64,000 nt of DNA from Pseudomonas piscis (GCF_009380155.1 NZ_WHUV01000003.1:930001-994000), one strand, 5' to 3'. Positions 1 through 8,127 are shown, counted from the first letter of the stretch. The notes: a model not told the origin generated them from the letters alone. Numbers and translations are program-made.

Positions 1-443
1 TGACCAAGTTGCCGAAGCTGACCCTCGAGACCCTGGCCGAATACCCGATCGTGACCTACGTGTTCGGCTTCACTGGCCGCTCCAAGCTCGACGAAGCCTT
101 CAGCCATCGCGGCCTGACGCCCAAGGTGGTATTCACCGCCGCCGACGCCGACGTGATCAAGACTTATGTGCGCCTCGGCCTGGGCGTGGGCATCGTGGCC
201 AAGATGGCCGTGGATACCAAGCTCGATAGCGACCTGGTGGTACTGGATGCCAGCGAGCTGTTCGAGTCGAGCATCACCAAGATCGGTTTCCGTCGCGGTA
301 CCTTCCTGCGCGGCTTCATGTGCGACTTCATCGAAAAGTTCGCCCCCCACCTGACCCGCGAGGTCATGGCCAAGGCCATCCAGTGCCATAACAAGCAAGA
401 ACTGGAAGAGCTGTTCGACGGCGTCGAGCTACCGGTCCACTGA
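1..443 (+). CDS. cysB: CysB, LysR-type regulator of sulfur assimilation (C-terminal part)
   Basis: The gene is cut by the left edge; about the last 147 residues are present and the frame is open to base 1. They form the end of the LysR-type effector-binding domain, with the segment TYVRLGLGVGIVAKMAVD typical of CysB. In the family, CysB is a tetrameric cytoplasmic regulator that senses N-acetylserine/O-acetylserine and activates genes for sulfate uptake and reduction. The helix-turn-helix lies outside the window. The convergent neighbour ends 12 bp away. Confidence 0.9.
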   Translation, partial: TKLPKLTLETLAEYPIVTYVFGFTGRSKLDEAFSHRGLTPKVVFTAADADVIKTYVRLGLGVGIVAKMAVDTKLDSDLVVLDASELFESSITKIGFRRGTFLRGFMCDFIEKFAPHLTREVMAKAIQCHNKQELEELFDGVELPVH

Positions 444-455
444 TTTCCCGCCGGC

Positions 456-944
456 CTAGCGCACCTCGGTGACAGTGAACTGTTGCCGAGAGCCGGCCAC
501 CACGATTTCCACTTCATCACCCTCGAACTTGCCAAGCAGGCCTTGGCCCATGGGCGAGCGTGGAGTGATCACCGTCACCATCTGGCCGACCACCTGGACC
601 TTCAGCCCCGCTCCGTCGGGCCCGAGGAACAGCCACTGTTCGCGCCCGCGCTCATCTTCCAGGCCCAGCAGGCTCCCGACCTGGATGCTCGATTGCGCAT
701 CGCCGGGGCGCAAGACCAGGTTCTGCCAGAGCCCCAGGGCCTGGCGGATTTCCTCGACCCGCCTGGATTGACCGGCGGCCAGGTACGCGGCTTCAAGTCC
801 CAGAGTGTCGTACTTGTTTTCGGCGACGTTCTCTTCGTGGGTTGCGGTTTCGTAGGCGGCTTGCGCCGCTCGCAGGGCGATCTGCAGATCGTCCTGGAGC
901 TGTTGCAGGATCAGTTGGTAGACGGACTGTTTATTCATGGTCAA
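456..944 (-). CDS. GreA/GreB-family transcription elongation factor-like protein
   Basis: This 162-residue protein has a helical N-terminal half (about residues 5-75, rich in Gln/Ala/Glu, coiled-coil-like) and a GreA/GreB-type C-terminal domain carrying ITPRSPMGQGLLGKFEGDEV. That SPxGxxLxGxxxGDEV pattern is the core of the Gre FKBP-like fold that docks on RNA polymerase near the secondary channel. Whether it stimulates transcript cleavage is unknown; the N-terminal hairpin differs from classical GreA. Its ATG overlaps the stop of the upstream small membrane protein gene (ATGA), so the two are probably cotranscribed and translationally coupled. A second in-frame ATG lies two codons inside. Confidence 0.75.
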   Translation of the reverse strand: MTMNKQSVYQLILQQLQDDLQIALRAAQAAYETATHEENVAENKYDTLGLEAAYLAAGQSRRVEEIRQALGLWQNLVLRPGDAQSSIQVGSLLGLEDERGREQWLFLGPDGAGLKVQVVGQMVTVITPRSPMGQGLLGKFEGDEVEIVVAGSRQQFTVTEVR

Positions 945-1336
945 TTACAGAACTGCAGGACGTTGGCCCGGCTCTTGTCGCTCGGCGCGGTCTGGTCCTG
1001 CTGCAGCCAGAACTGGCACTTGGGGTTGGACAGGTTGCGCGGGTTGCTACGGGCGTTCTCCAGGGATTGCAGTTCCTCGTTCTTGCGCAGGTTTTCCTGG
1101 TATTGCTCGAACAGGCGGTTGGGCTGTTCGGGGGCGGCCACGGCGGGTTTGCCCAGTTGTTGCACGGCCTGGGCCACCGGCGCCAGTTGCTGGCTGAACA
1201 GAAAGTGCGAGGCCAGCCAGCAGGTCAGGGCGATCGCCAGGAACCCCAGCCACAGGCCCAGGGCGATACTGGCGCTGAGCGCCAGGGCATTGAAGCCGAT
1301 GCGCAATGGGCGGCGGGCGGGCGGACGGTGCGGCAT
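941..1336 (-). CDS. small membrane protein of unknown function, coupled to the Gre-like gene
   Basis: I do not recognise this 131-residue protein. It has a basic N-terminus (RRPLR), one long hydrophobic stretch at about residues 18-48 that could span the membrane, and then a hydrophilic tail with a Gln/Asn/Glu-rich helical region (about 75-100). The tail contains two Cys (in PKCQFW and at the C-terminal FCN). It overlaps the downstream Gre-like gene by 4 bp and is divergent from earP. No function is inferred beyond membrane location. Confidence 0.65.
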   Translation of the reverse strand: MPHRPPARRPLRIGFNALALSASIALGLWLGFLAIALTCWLASHFLFSQQLAPVAQAVQQLGKPAVAAPEQPNRLFEQYQENLRKNEELQSLENARSNPRNLSNPKCQFWLQQDQTAPSDKSRANVLQFCN

Positions 1337-1460
1337 GTTTGCCTCCTGGCGGGCAAGGTTGAACGAGAGCTGATTGTCGCACGAAGATTAATCGAGGTCG
1401 GCTCTTCTGCGCAGGGGCATTTATGCGGACAATCGGCGCCTTTGCCAATCGGGGACAGGA

Positions 1461-2594
1461 ATGAAAGCCTCCTGGGACATTTTTTGCAGCGTGGTCGACA
1501 ACTACGGGGATATCGGCGTGACCTGGCGTCTGGCCCGGCAGTTGGTGGCCGAACATGGTTGTGCCGTGCGCTTGTGGGTCGACGACCTGCGCGCCTTCGA
1601 GCGGATCTGTCCGGAGATCGACATGGACAAGGACCGCCAGCAGCAGGACGGGGTCGAGGTCCGGCATTGGCCGGCCCAGTGGCCAGGTGAAGTCGCGGCC
1701 GATGTGGTGATCGCTGCGTTTGCCTGCCAGTTGCCCCACGCCTATATGGAAGCCATGGCCGATCGTGAACGGACGCCCTTGTGGTTGAACCTGGATTACC
1801 TGAGCGCCGAGGACTGGGTCGGGGGCTGCCACGGCCTGCCCTCGGTGAAGTTTCGTGGTGTGCAGAAGTACTTCTTCTTCCCGGGATTCCAGGCGCAGAC
1901 CGGCGGGTTGCTGCGCGAGAGCGGCCTGCTGGAGCGACGCCGGGCGTTCCAGGCTGACCTCGAGGCCCAGGCGGCATTCCTTCGCCAGCTTGGGGTGGTG
2001 CCAGCCAGCGATGCCCGGTTGATGTCGCTGTTCGCCTATGAAAATGCCGGCCTGGCTGGCTGGCTGGACGCCCTGGCCGCCGATCGGCGCCCCACCCATT
2101 TATTGGTGCCCGAAGGGCGCATCCTCGGTGATGTGCAACGCTGGCTGGGCGTCGACTCCTTGGCCGTGGGCAGCGTGCTGGCCCGGCAATCGCTGACGCT
2201 CCAAGTGCTGCCTTTCATCCGCCAGGAAGATTATGACCACCTGCTGTGGTGCTGCGATTTCAACGCAGTACGGGGCGAAGACTCTTTCGTCCGGGCGCAA
2301 TGGGCGGGGCGGCCGATGCTCTGGCACATCTATCGCCAGGATGAAGACATCCACCTGGACAAGCTTGAGGCGTTCCTTGCGCTCTACACCCGGGGGCTGT
2401 CAGCCGAGGCCGGGGCGGCGGTGCTGGCCCTGTGGCGGGCCTGGAACACCGAGGGGCAGATGGCCGATCCCTGGGAAAAACTGCTGCGACACTGGCCGGA
2501 AATCGCCGCGCATGCCGAACAATGGTGTCTGGAACAGGGCTTGCAGGCCGATCTTGCTGCGGCGCTGGTGCAGTTTTACCTAAATTGGATATGA
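1461..2594 (+). CDS. earP: EarP, EF-P arginine rhamnosyltransferase
   Basis: This 377-residue protein matches EarP, the inverting glycosyltransferase that transfers rhamnose from dTDP-beta-L-rhamnose to Arg32 of elongation factor P. The N-terminus WDIFCSVVDNYGDIGV places Asp at positions 13 and 17, the conserved catalytic/binding aspartates of the family. The C-terminal half has the nucleotide-sugar-binding pattern around RGEDSFVRAQWAGRPMLWHIY, with the conserved Glu. The target gene efp lies 48 bp downstream, the usual arrangement in bacteria with rhamnosylated EF-P. Together they allow polyproline stretches to be translated. Confidence 0.95.
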   Translation: MKASWDIFCSVVDNYGDIGVTWRLARQLVAEHGCAVRLWVDDLRAFERICPEIDMDKDRQQQDGVEVRHWPAQWPGEVAADVVIAAFACQLPHAYMEAMADRERTPLWLNLDYLSAEDWVGGCHGLPSVKFRGVQKYFFFPGFQAQTGGLLRESGLLERRRAFQADLEAQAAFLRQLGVVPASDARLMSLFAYENAGLAGWLDALAADRRPTHLLVPEGRILGDVQRWLGVDSLAVGSVLARQSLTLQVLPFIRQEDYDHLLWCCDFNAVRGEDSFVRAQWAGRPMLWHIYRQDEDIHLDKLEAFLALYTRGLSAEAGAAVLALWRAWNTEGQMADPWEKLLRHWPEIAAHAEQWCLEQGLQADLAAALVQFYLNWI

Positions 2595-2595
2595 T
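2590..2595 (+). promoter_or_regulatory. possible -10 element for efp
   Basis: TATGAT overlaps the earP stop codon about 50 bp before the efp start. No convincing -35 is seen at the expected distance, so this is only a candidate for a separate efp promoter. Confidence 0.3.
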
Positions 2596-2642
2596 ACGCG
2601 GCCTAGATTTTTGTAAATCCCATCCAAATTCGGATATTCGCA

Positions 2643-3215
2643 ATGAAAACTGGTAAAGAACTCAAACCCGGTACCGTGATCCGTATCGACAACGATCCTT
2701 GGCTGGTTCAGAAAGCTGAATTCACCAAGTCCGGTCGTAACAGCGCGATCATGAAGACCAAGCTGAAGAACCTGCTGACCGGTTACAAGACCGAAACCGT
2801 TTACGGTGCGGACGACAAACTGGACGACGTGATCCTGGATCGCAAAGAAGCGACCCTGTCGTTCATCAGCGGTGACTCCTACACCTTCATGGACACCACC
2901 GACTACACCATGTACGAGCTGAACTCCGAGGACATCGAAGCCGTTCTGCCGTTCATCGAAGAAGGCATGACCGACGTCTGCGAAGCCGTGTTCTTCGAAG
3001 GCCGCCTGGTTTCCGTTGACCTGCCGACCACCATCGTGCGCCAGATCGACTACACCGAAGGTTCCGCTCGCGGCGACACTTCGGGCAAGGTGATGAAGCC
3101 TGCCAAACTGAAGAACGGCACCGAGCTGAGCGTTGCCGACTTCATCGAGATCGGCGACTGGATCGAGATCGATACCCGCGAAGGCGGTTCTTACAAAGGC
3201 CGCGCCAAGGTTTAA
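2643..3215 (+). CDS. efp: Elongation factor P
   Basis: This 190-residue protein has the standard EF-P length and three beta-barrel domains. The tip loop KSGRNSAI has Arg at position 32, the residue rhamnosylated by EarP, instead of the Lys used by EpmA/EpmB organisms. EF-P binds between the P and E sites of the ribosome and relieves stalling at consecutive prolines. It follows earP directly and ends before a strong terminator. Confidence 0.97.
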   Translation: MKTGKELKPGTVIRIDNDPWLVQKAEFTKSGRNSAIMKTKLKNLLTGYKTETVYGADDKLDDVILDRKEATLSFISGDSYTFMDTTDYTMYELNSEDIEAVLPFIEEGMTDVCEAVFFEGRLVSVDLPTTIVRQIDYTEGSARGDTSGKVMKPAKLKNGTELSVADFIEIGDWIEIDTREGGSYKGRAKV

Positions 3216-3237
3216 ACCTGGCCCGTTCTTGTAGATG

Positions 3238-3267
3238 AAAAAGCCCGACCTTGAGTCGGGCTTTTTT
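3238..3267 (+). terminator. Rho-independent terminator after efp
   Basis: A 12-bp perfect stem, AAAAAGCCCGAC / GTCGGGCTTTTT, encloses a 5-nt loop and ends in a T run. The flanking A and T tracts suit both the efp transcript and the convergent ohr transcript. Confidence 0.9.
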
Positions 3268-3286
3268 GTGCCTGCAATTCGTCGTT

Positions 3287-3706
3287 TCAGACGCTTACGT
3301 GCAGGCGAACATCGACATTGCCGCGGGTGGCGTTGGAGTAGGGGCAGACCTGGTGGGCGGCATCTACCAGGCTTTGTGCCTCGTCCCGGGCCAGGCCGGG
3401 CAGGTTGACGTGCAGGTCGATGTCCAGGCCGAAGCCGCCGGGGATCTGGCCGATGCCGACATGGGCGGTGATCGAGGCGTTGTCTGGAATCTTGCGCTTG
3501 CTCTGGCTGGCCACGAACTTCAAGGCGCCGATGAAGCACGCCGAGTAGCCGGCGGCGAACAACTGCTCCGGATTGGTTGCCTGTCCACCCGCACCGCCCA
3601 GCTCCTTGGGAGTGGCCAACTTGACGTCGAGGATGTTGTCGCTGGAAACGGCACGACCGTCACGGCCACCGGTGGCGGTTGCAACTGCGGTATAGAGAGT
3701 CTGCAT
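3287..3706 (-). CDS. ohr: Ohr, organic hydroperoxide resistance peroxidase
   Basis: This 139-residue protein is an Ohr/OsmC-fold thiol peroxidase that reduces organic and lipid hydroperoxides using lipoylated partners. The two active-site cysteines are visible: Cys57 in AAGYSACFIG and Cys121 in VCPYSNATRGN. The N-terminus MQTLYTAVATATGGRDGR, with the active-site Arg region, is characteristic. The gene lies downstream of ohrR in the same direction, and its upstream region carries two copies of a GTGCGC-centred repeat that are likely operators. Confidence 0.95.
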   Translation of the reverse strand: MQTLYTAVATATGGRDGRAVSSDNILDVKLATPKELGGAGGQATNPEQLFAAGYSACFIGALKFVASQSKRKIPDNASITAHVGIGQIPGGFGLDIDLHVNLPGLARDEAQSLVDAAHQVCPYSNATRGNVDVRLHVSV

Positions 3707-3738
3707 GGTGAAAGCCTCGTTCTGGTTTGTGTGTGCTA

Positions 3739-3805
3739 ATTATTGGTGCGCCAAGTAATTTGTGGTGTGAATATATTGCGCTAATATTTAGTGCGCAAGA
3801 TAAAT
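3739..3805. promoter_or_regulatory. two operator-like repeats upstream of ohr (probable OhrR sites)
   Basis: Two related 22-bp AT-flanked sequences occur at 3739-3760 and 3784-3805, both centred on GTGCGC and followed by AAG. The first contains the near-palindrome TTGGTGCGCCAA; the second lies inside the dyad TTGCGC-N11-GCGCAA. They sit 33-99 bp upstream of the ohr start, where a MarR-type repressor would block transcription. Binding by OhrR is inferred from position and symmetry. Confidence 0.55.
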
Positions 3806-3919
3806 TTTCGTGTAAAACCGTCCATGGGGCGCTTTTAATGGCTAACCAATTGATTGATAAAGAAAATATTTTTTACGAAGAACCAGCCCCAAGGCGGGGC
3901 CGGTAGGCTCTGCGGAGGG

Positions 3920-4381
3920 CTAGAGGCTTTCTTGCAGATTACGGCGCAGGGCCAGCAGGTCTTCCTGCAACTGGCGCAGTTGCGCCACCGTCTGGCCGCT
4001 GGCGCCGAGGATGCATTGCGGTATTGCCTGGGCCTGGGCTTGCAGGGCACGGCCCTGTTCGGTCAGTTGGACGATCACCACCCGTTCGTCTTCACGGCTT
4101 CGCGTACGGCTGAGCAGGCCCTCGGCCTCCAGGCGCTTGAGCAGTGGGGTCAGGGAGCCGGGGTCGGTGAGCAGGCGCTGGCTGATTTCGCCGACAGTCA
4201 GTCCATCCCGCTCCCAGAGCACCAGCATTGCCAGGTATTGTGGGTAAGTCAGCCCCAGGCGCTGCAATAGCGGTTTGTAGACCTTGGTCATCAGCAAAGA
4301 GGTGGAATGCAGGGCGAAGCACAATTGGTTGTCCAGCAGCAGTGGATCGCAGGCGGGCGAGGTGGTGCGTTCGGTGGTCAT
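3920..4381 (-). CDS. ohrR: OhrR, MarR-family organic-peroxide-sensing repressor
   Basis: This 153-residue winged-helix MarR protein has the OhrR signature: a reactive cysteine at position 21 in DNQLCFALHSTS, followed by KPLLQRLGLTYPQYL, and a recognition-helix region with LLTDPGSLTPLLKRLE. Oxidation of the N-terminal Cys releases the repressor from DNA in this family. It lies 213 bp upstream of ohr on the same strand. It is a paralogue of the OspR-like protein encoded at 24052-24513. A short GC stem at 3886-3900, followed on the minus strand by an A/T-rich run, may end its transcript. Confidence 0.9.
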   Translation of the reverse strand: MTTERTTSPACDPLLLDNQLCFALHSTSLLMTKVYKPLLQRLGLTYPQYLAMLVLWERDGLTVGEISQRLLTDPGSLTPLLKRLEAEGLLSRTRSREDERVVIVQLTEQGRALQAQAQAIPQCILGASGQTVAQLRQLQEDLLALRRNLQESL

Positions 4382-4456
4382 GTCGAAGCCTTGATCATTG
4401 ATGGTCCTGAATCTAGCGGGCGAATCTTTAATGCGCCAGATGAATTTCGCCAGGGC

Positions 4457-5407
4457 TCAGCCCATGGTGCTCTGCAGGGCCAGGTCCCATGGCGGAATAG
4501 GGCTGAACCGGCTCTTGAGGTACTCCAGCAGCAGACGGCTGCGGGCATTGGGATGCTGCTCCATGCGCAAGGCATAGATGCCGGCGGTTTCCGGCTTGGG
4601 CAAACCGCCGTTGCAGAACAGCGGCACCAGTTCCCCGCGCAGCAGATATTCGCTGGCTAGCCAGGTCGGCAGGTGGGCGATGCCCAGGCCGGCCAAGGCC
4701 CCGGACAGCAGGGCCTCGGCGTTGTTGGCACTGAAACGGATCCGCCGCGGACGATGAGTCTGCAGTTGGCCGTCGAGTTCGAAGCGCCAGGCGAACAACG
4801 GAGCCAGGCCGTCCCAGTCCAGGCCATCATGCTGGTCGAGTTCGGCCGGGTGGACCGGTGTGCCGTGGCCCTTCAAGTAGGCTGGGCTGGCACAGGCGAT
4901 CCGCACGATGCTGGCCAGGGTCGTGGCCACCATGCGCGTGTCCACCTGCTGTCCGGCCCGCAGTACCAGGTCGACCTTGCCCAGATGCGAGCCTTGCATG
5001 TCGACGAAGCTGTCGATCAAGTGCAGTTGCACGTCCAGGCCCGGGTACAGCATCAGGAAATCCGCGATGGCCGGGGCCAGGTGGCGGCGGCCGAAGGCGG
5101 CAGGAGCATCGATGCGGATCAGCCCCTCCGGCGCATGGCTCAAGGACACTGCCTCGGCCCTGGCCAGTTGCAGTTCGGCGACGATGCGCCGGGCTCGCTC
5201 GGCGAATGCCAGGCCGGCCGCGGTGGCCACTACGGCATGGGTGGTGCGCATGAACAGCGTGGTGCCCACGGCTTTTTCCAGGCCGTCGATACGCCGGGCC
5301 ACTGCCGAAGGGGTCAGAGGATGGCGGCGGGCGGCGGCGGAGAAGCTGCCAGCTTCCAGCACATCGAGAAACAGCCCCAGTTGTTCAGTAAGGATATTGG
5401 GATTCAT
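4457..5407 (-). CDS. LysR-family transcriptional regulator
   Basis: This 316-residue LysR-type protein has an N-terminal winged helix-turn-helix (AGSFSAAARRHPLTPSAVAR, about residues 19-38) and a substrate-binding-like effector domain. The unusually variable RHPLTPS recognition region places it in the subgroup that acts on neighbouring transport or oxidation genes. It is divergent from the TSUP exporter at 5513, separated by 105 bp, and that gene is the most likely target. The effector is unknown. Confidence 0.85.
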   Translation of the reverse strand: MNPNILTEQLGLFLDVLEAGSFSAAARRHPLTPSAVARRIDGLEKAVGTTLFMRTTHAVVATAAGLAFAERARRIVAELQLARAEAVSLSHAPEGLIRIDAPAAFGRRHLAPAIADFLMLYPGLDVQLHLIDSFVDMQGSHLGKVDLVLRAGQQVDTRMVATTLASIVRIACASPAYLKGHGTPVHPAELDQHDGLDWDGLAPLFAWRFELDGQLQTHRPRRIRFSANNAEALLSGALAGLGIAHLPTWLASEYLLRGELVPLFCNGGLPKPETAGIYALRMEQHPNARSRLLLEYLKSRFSPIPPWDLALQSTMG

Positions 5408-5512
5408 GGTCAGCTCGCCTATGCGAAAACAGCAAAGCCATTGTGCGTTGCTATGCGTTTCCGTACCAGCGGTGACTGCGTAGCATGCAAGCCTCGAGTG
5501 AGGAGAGCGGTC

Positions 5513-6262
5513 TTGATCGATTTAGTGATGTATCTGCTATTGGGCGCGGCCCTGGGGACGGTCGGGGGCCTTTTCGGCATCGGTGGCGGGTTGATCGCTA
5601 TCCCTGTGCTGGGGGTGTGGTTCGGTCTGGACCAGCAACTGGCCCAGGGCACGGCACTGGTGATGGTGGTGCCGAACGTGATGCTGGCGCTGTGGCGTTA
5701 TCACCAGCACAACCGTATCGAGGCCCGGCATGCCTTGCCCCTGGCGCTGATGGGCTTCAGCTTCGCCTGGCTTGGTTCGATCTGGGCGGTGGGTATCGAC
5801 CCACAGAAAATGCGCACCATCTTCGTGGTTTTCCTCCTGGCCCTGTCCGGCTACAACCTGTTGCGGTTGTTCGGCAATGTTCCCGCGGCAGCTTCATCGA
5901 TGCGCTATTCCTGGCCTTGGTTGGGAGCGCTGGGAGCGGCTTCCGGGGCGCTTGGCGGGCTGTTCGGGGTCGGCAGCGCGGTAGTGGCCACCCCGGTGCT
6001 GACCAGTGTCTTCGGCACCTCCCAGGTGGTGGCCCAGGGCTTGGCCCTGGCCCTGGCGCTGCCTAGCACCGGGGTGACCCTGGTGACCTATGGTCTGCAT
6101 CACCAGGTGAACTGGCTGGTGGGCCTGCCATTGGCGGCCGGTGGCTTGCTGAGCATCAGTTGGGGGGTGAAGGTCGCCCATGCCTTGCCCGAGCGCCTGC
6201 TGCGCGCATTGTTCTGCGCCTTCCTGGTGATTTGCGCAGTGATGTTGGGACTCAGGACTTGA
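5513..6262 (+). CDS. TSUP-family (TauE/SafE) membrane transporter
   Basis: This 249-residue membrane protein has two homologous halves, each with the TSUP glycine-rich signature (TVGGLFGIGGGLIAIPVL near the N-terminus and GALGGLFGVGSAVVATPVL in the middle). About eight hydrophobic segments are present. Family members export sulfite, sulfoacetate or other organic anions; the substrate here is not determinable. I chose the TTG start at 5513 because AGGAG lies at 5501-5505 with ideal spacing and it gives the normal family length; an open frame extending further left is non-coding. The 3' end overlaps the convergent LysR gene by 11 bp. Confidence 0.88.
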   Translation: MIDLVMYLLLGAALGTVGGLFGIGGGLIAIPVLGVWFGLDQQLAQGTALVMVVPNVMLALWRYHQHNRIEARHALPLALMGFSFAWLGSIWAVGIDPQKMRTIFVVFLLALSGYNLLRLFGNVPAAASSMRYSWPWLGALGAASGALGGLFGVGSAVVATPVLTSVFGTSQVVAQGLALALALPSTGVTLVTYGLHHQVNWLVGLPLAAGGLLSISWGVKVAHALPERLLRALFCAFLVICAVMLGLRT

Positions 6263-7106
6263 AACCCTCGACGATATGCTCGGCCAGGCATTCGGTGATC
6301 GGCGATGGCTGGTTGAGGTTGCGTACCAGCATGATGCTGGCCTCCGGTAGCAACGGCAGGCCTTCGGCTTCTCCCAGGATGCGCAAGTCAGGTGTGATCA
6401 GGCTCTCCAGCTGGGCAGTGACCGCCAGCCCCGCGCTGACCACCGCCATGATCGCCGACAGGCTGGAGCTGTTGTAGGCGATGCGGTAGTCGAGGCCGCT
6501 GGCATCCAGGGCGTTGCAGGCCCACAGCCGGCAGAAGCAGTCGCTGTTGAACATCGCCAGGGGTAGCGGTGTTTGCCCCGGGGGCTCGAAGCACTCGGCC
6601 GCGGCCCAGACGAAACGCTCCTTGCGCAGCAACTGGCCGATTTCGTTGCCCGGCTCGCGAGTGACGATGGACAGGTCCAGGTCCTGGCGCTGCAACAGTT
6701 GCCTGGACGATTCGCAATGCACCTCGATCTGGATCAACGGGTAACTCTGGGCGAATCGCGACAGGATGCCCGGCAGGAAGCGCATCACGTAGTCATCCGG
6801 AGTGCCGATGCGCACCAGGCCCACCATATGCGGCTCGCGCAGGGTATTGAACACCTCGCTGTGCAGCTTGAGGATGCGCCGGGCATACCCCAGCAGCACC
6901 TGGCCTTCGGCGGTGAGCTTGACCTGGCGGCCGTCACGCTGGAACAGCTGGCGTTGCAGCACGTCCTCCTCCAGCCGTTTCATCTGCATGCTCACCGCTG
7001 ACTGAGTACGGTTGACCCGCTCGCCGGCCCGGGTGAAACCACCTTCATCGGCGATGGCGACGAAGGTGCGCAGCACTTCGGTATCGATGCTGGGGAACTG
7101 GGACAT
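6252..7106 (-). CDS. LysR-family transcriptional regulator (LrhA-like subgroup)
   Basis: This 284-residue protein has an N-terminal HTH, GGFTRAGERVNRTQSAVSMQ, and the C-terminal effector domain. The ALDTEVLRTFVAIADEGGFTRA-like start and the Cys-containing segment FNSDCFCRLWACNALD resemble the LrhA/PecT group, although the target cannot be read from the sequence. It is convergent with the TSUP transporter and lies 91 bp downstream of the peroxiredoxin gene, in the same direction. Confidence 0.85.
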   Translation of the reverse strand: MSQFPSIDTEVLRTFVAIADEGGFTRAGERVNRTQSAVSMQMKRLEEDVLQRQLFQRDGRQVKLTAEGQVLLGYARRILKLHSEVFNTLREPHMVGLVRIGTPDDYVMRFLPGILSRFAQSYPLIQIEVHCESSRQLLQRQDLDLSIVTREPGNEIGQLLRKERFVWAAAECFEPPGQTPLPLAMFNSDCFCRLWACNALDASGLDYRIAYNSSSLSAIMAVVSAGLAVTAQLESLITPDLRILGEAEGLPLLPEASIMLVRNLNQPSPITECLAEHIVEGFKS

Positions 7107-7197
7107 TCATCAAACCCTGAGATGGATACGCGGGAAGCATTCTTGCGGCTGATCTTATTCCCCACGGACCAGTGCCGTCATCCCCCGGGCTGCCGGT

Positions 7198-7767
7198 TCA
7201 TGCCCGGTTTTGGGACGACAGCCAGGCCAGCACTTGTTGCGGATTCTGATCGGGGGGGAACACCGGGTAGAACACTTGCTCGATCCGCCCGCCATCGATC
7301 ACCAGGGTCAGGCGCTTGAGAAAACGCCTGCCGTTGAGCTCGAACTGTGGCAGGGCCAGGGCCCGGGCCAGGTGTTCCTCGGCATCGGACAACAGCGGGA
7401 AGGGCAGGTGCAGGCGTTCGACGGCTTCGCGCTGGTAGGCGCTGTCCTGGCTCGACAGGCCGAACAATTGCGCCGCGCCCGCTGCTGCAAGCTCCTGGGC
7501 ATGATCGCGAAAGGCACAGGATTGCGGGGTGCAGCCACGGGCCCCGGGGGTCTGGTCCCAGCCTTCGAGCAGCGGCAGGTCCGGCCGGCCGGTACGCGGA
7601 TAGATGTACAGCACCGTCCGACCTGGCAGCACGGACAGGTCCACTGCCTGTCCGGTGGTCGAGGGTAGCGACAATTGCGGCAGGTATCGGCCGGCCAGGT
7701 GCCGGGCCGCGCCGTCATCCTGGGGAGCGGGAATGCTCGACCAATCCACGTTCAGCATGTCTCTCAT
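7198..7767 (-). CDS. BCP/PrxQ-like peroxiredoxin
   Basis: This 189-residue thioredoxin-fold protein has the motif TPGARGCTPQSCAFRDH, closely matching the BCP/PrxQ pattern (TPGCT...ACxxRD) with two extra residues before the peroxidatic Cys. Cys79 would be peroxidatic and Cys84 resolving, as in atypical 2-Cys enzymes. A strand YIYPRTG precedes the site, with a short insertion that lengthens the active-site loop. It would reduce H2O2 or alkyl peroxides with thioredoxin as donor. It is divergent from the peptide/HDO locus. Confidence 0.82.
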   Translation of the reverse strand: MRDMLNVDWSSIPAPQDDGAARHLAGRYLPQLSLPSTTGQAVDLSVLPGRTVLYIYPRTGRPDLPLLEGWDQTPGARGCTPQSCAFRDHAQELAAAGAAQLFGLSSQDSAYQREAVERLHLPFPLLSDAEEHLARALALPQFELNGRRFLKRLTLVIDGGRIEQVFYPVFPPDQNPQQVLAWLSSQNRA

Positions 7768-8053
7768 CGCTAATGCTCCTTGGTGCTCCGGTTGCGCTTG
7801 CCGGTCTCGTCGCCTCCGGCGGCTGCAAGACTGTTATAGGTGATATCGCTTGTTCCTGCTCTTGTTGGGGAACTATTCAAAGTTGATAGTTTGGCAATAG
7901 TTATTATCAGGCCTGGAAATAAGCAAGTTTCGATACAGTGGTTGGCTATGTTTTTATTGTTATTAATTGCCTCTGGCGATAAAAATTACAGATTGAGGGT
8001 GATGCCGATTAATGGCGTGTTTTATCTTTTCTCAAGTTTGCCTAAAGCTATAT

Positions 8054-8071
8054 CCGCAACTAGTGTTGCGG
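8054..8071. repeat. perfect inverted repeat 1 in the peptide-HDO leader
   Basis: CCGCAAC - TAGT - GTTGCGG: a 7-bp perfect dyad with a 4-nt centre, 57 bp before the peptide start codon. It could be a leader hairpin or an operator. Confidence 0.55.
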
Positions 8072-8078
8072 GTGCCAT

Positions 8079-8095
8079 GTACAGATGGTCTGTAC
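8079..8095. repeat. perfect inverted repeat 2 in the peptide-HDO leader
   Basis: GTACAGA - TGG - TCTGTAC: a 7-bp perfect dyad with a 3-nt centre, 20 bp before the GGAGGG ribosome site of the peptide gene. Its symmetry and size suit a dimeric repressor or a hairpin close to the translation start. It does not fit the usual Pseudomonas lux/las box pattern. Confidence 0.6.
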
Positions 8096-8127
8096 TGGGA
8101 TTGCGACCAACTTTGGAGGGTCCTTTC

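Larger units (their letters stand above)
7768..8127 (+). promoter_or_regulatory. AT-rich leader of the peptide-HDO locus
   Basis: This 360-bp stretch between the divergent peroxiredoxin gene and the 55-residue peptide gene is clearly more AT-rich than its surroundings (about 7830-8050). An open frame crosses it but lacks a ribosome site and family-like composition, so I do not call a gene. It presumably holds the promoters of both flanking units. Its last 75 bp carry two perfect dyads, listed separately. Confidence 0.5.

Noticed and set aside
4673..5512. Long plus-strand extension in front of the TSUP transporter
   Set aside because: It is antisense to the LysR gene and unlike any transporter. 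The TTG at 5513 with a good ribosome site explains the start.
8079..8095. Quorum-sensing lux/las box
   Set aside because: The dyad GTACAGA-TGG-TCTGTAC is 17 bp with an odd centre and lacks the CT-N12-AG pattern of lux-type boxes, and no luxI/luxR gene is nearby.
7840..8127. N-terminal extension of the 55-residue peptide, or a separate membrane peptide
   Set aside because: The frame is open only by chance in AT-rich DNA, has no ribosome site, and crosses the dyads. GGAGGG directly before ATG 8128 is a better start.
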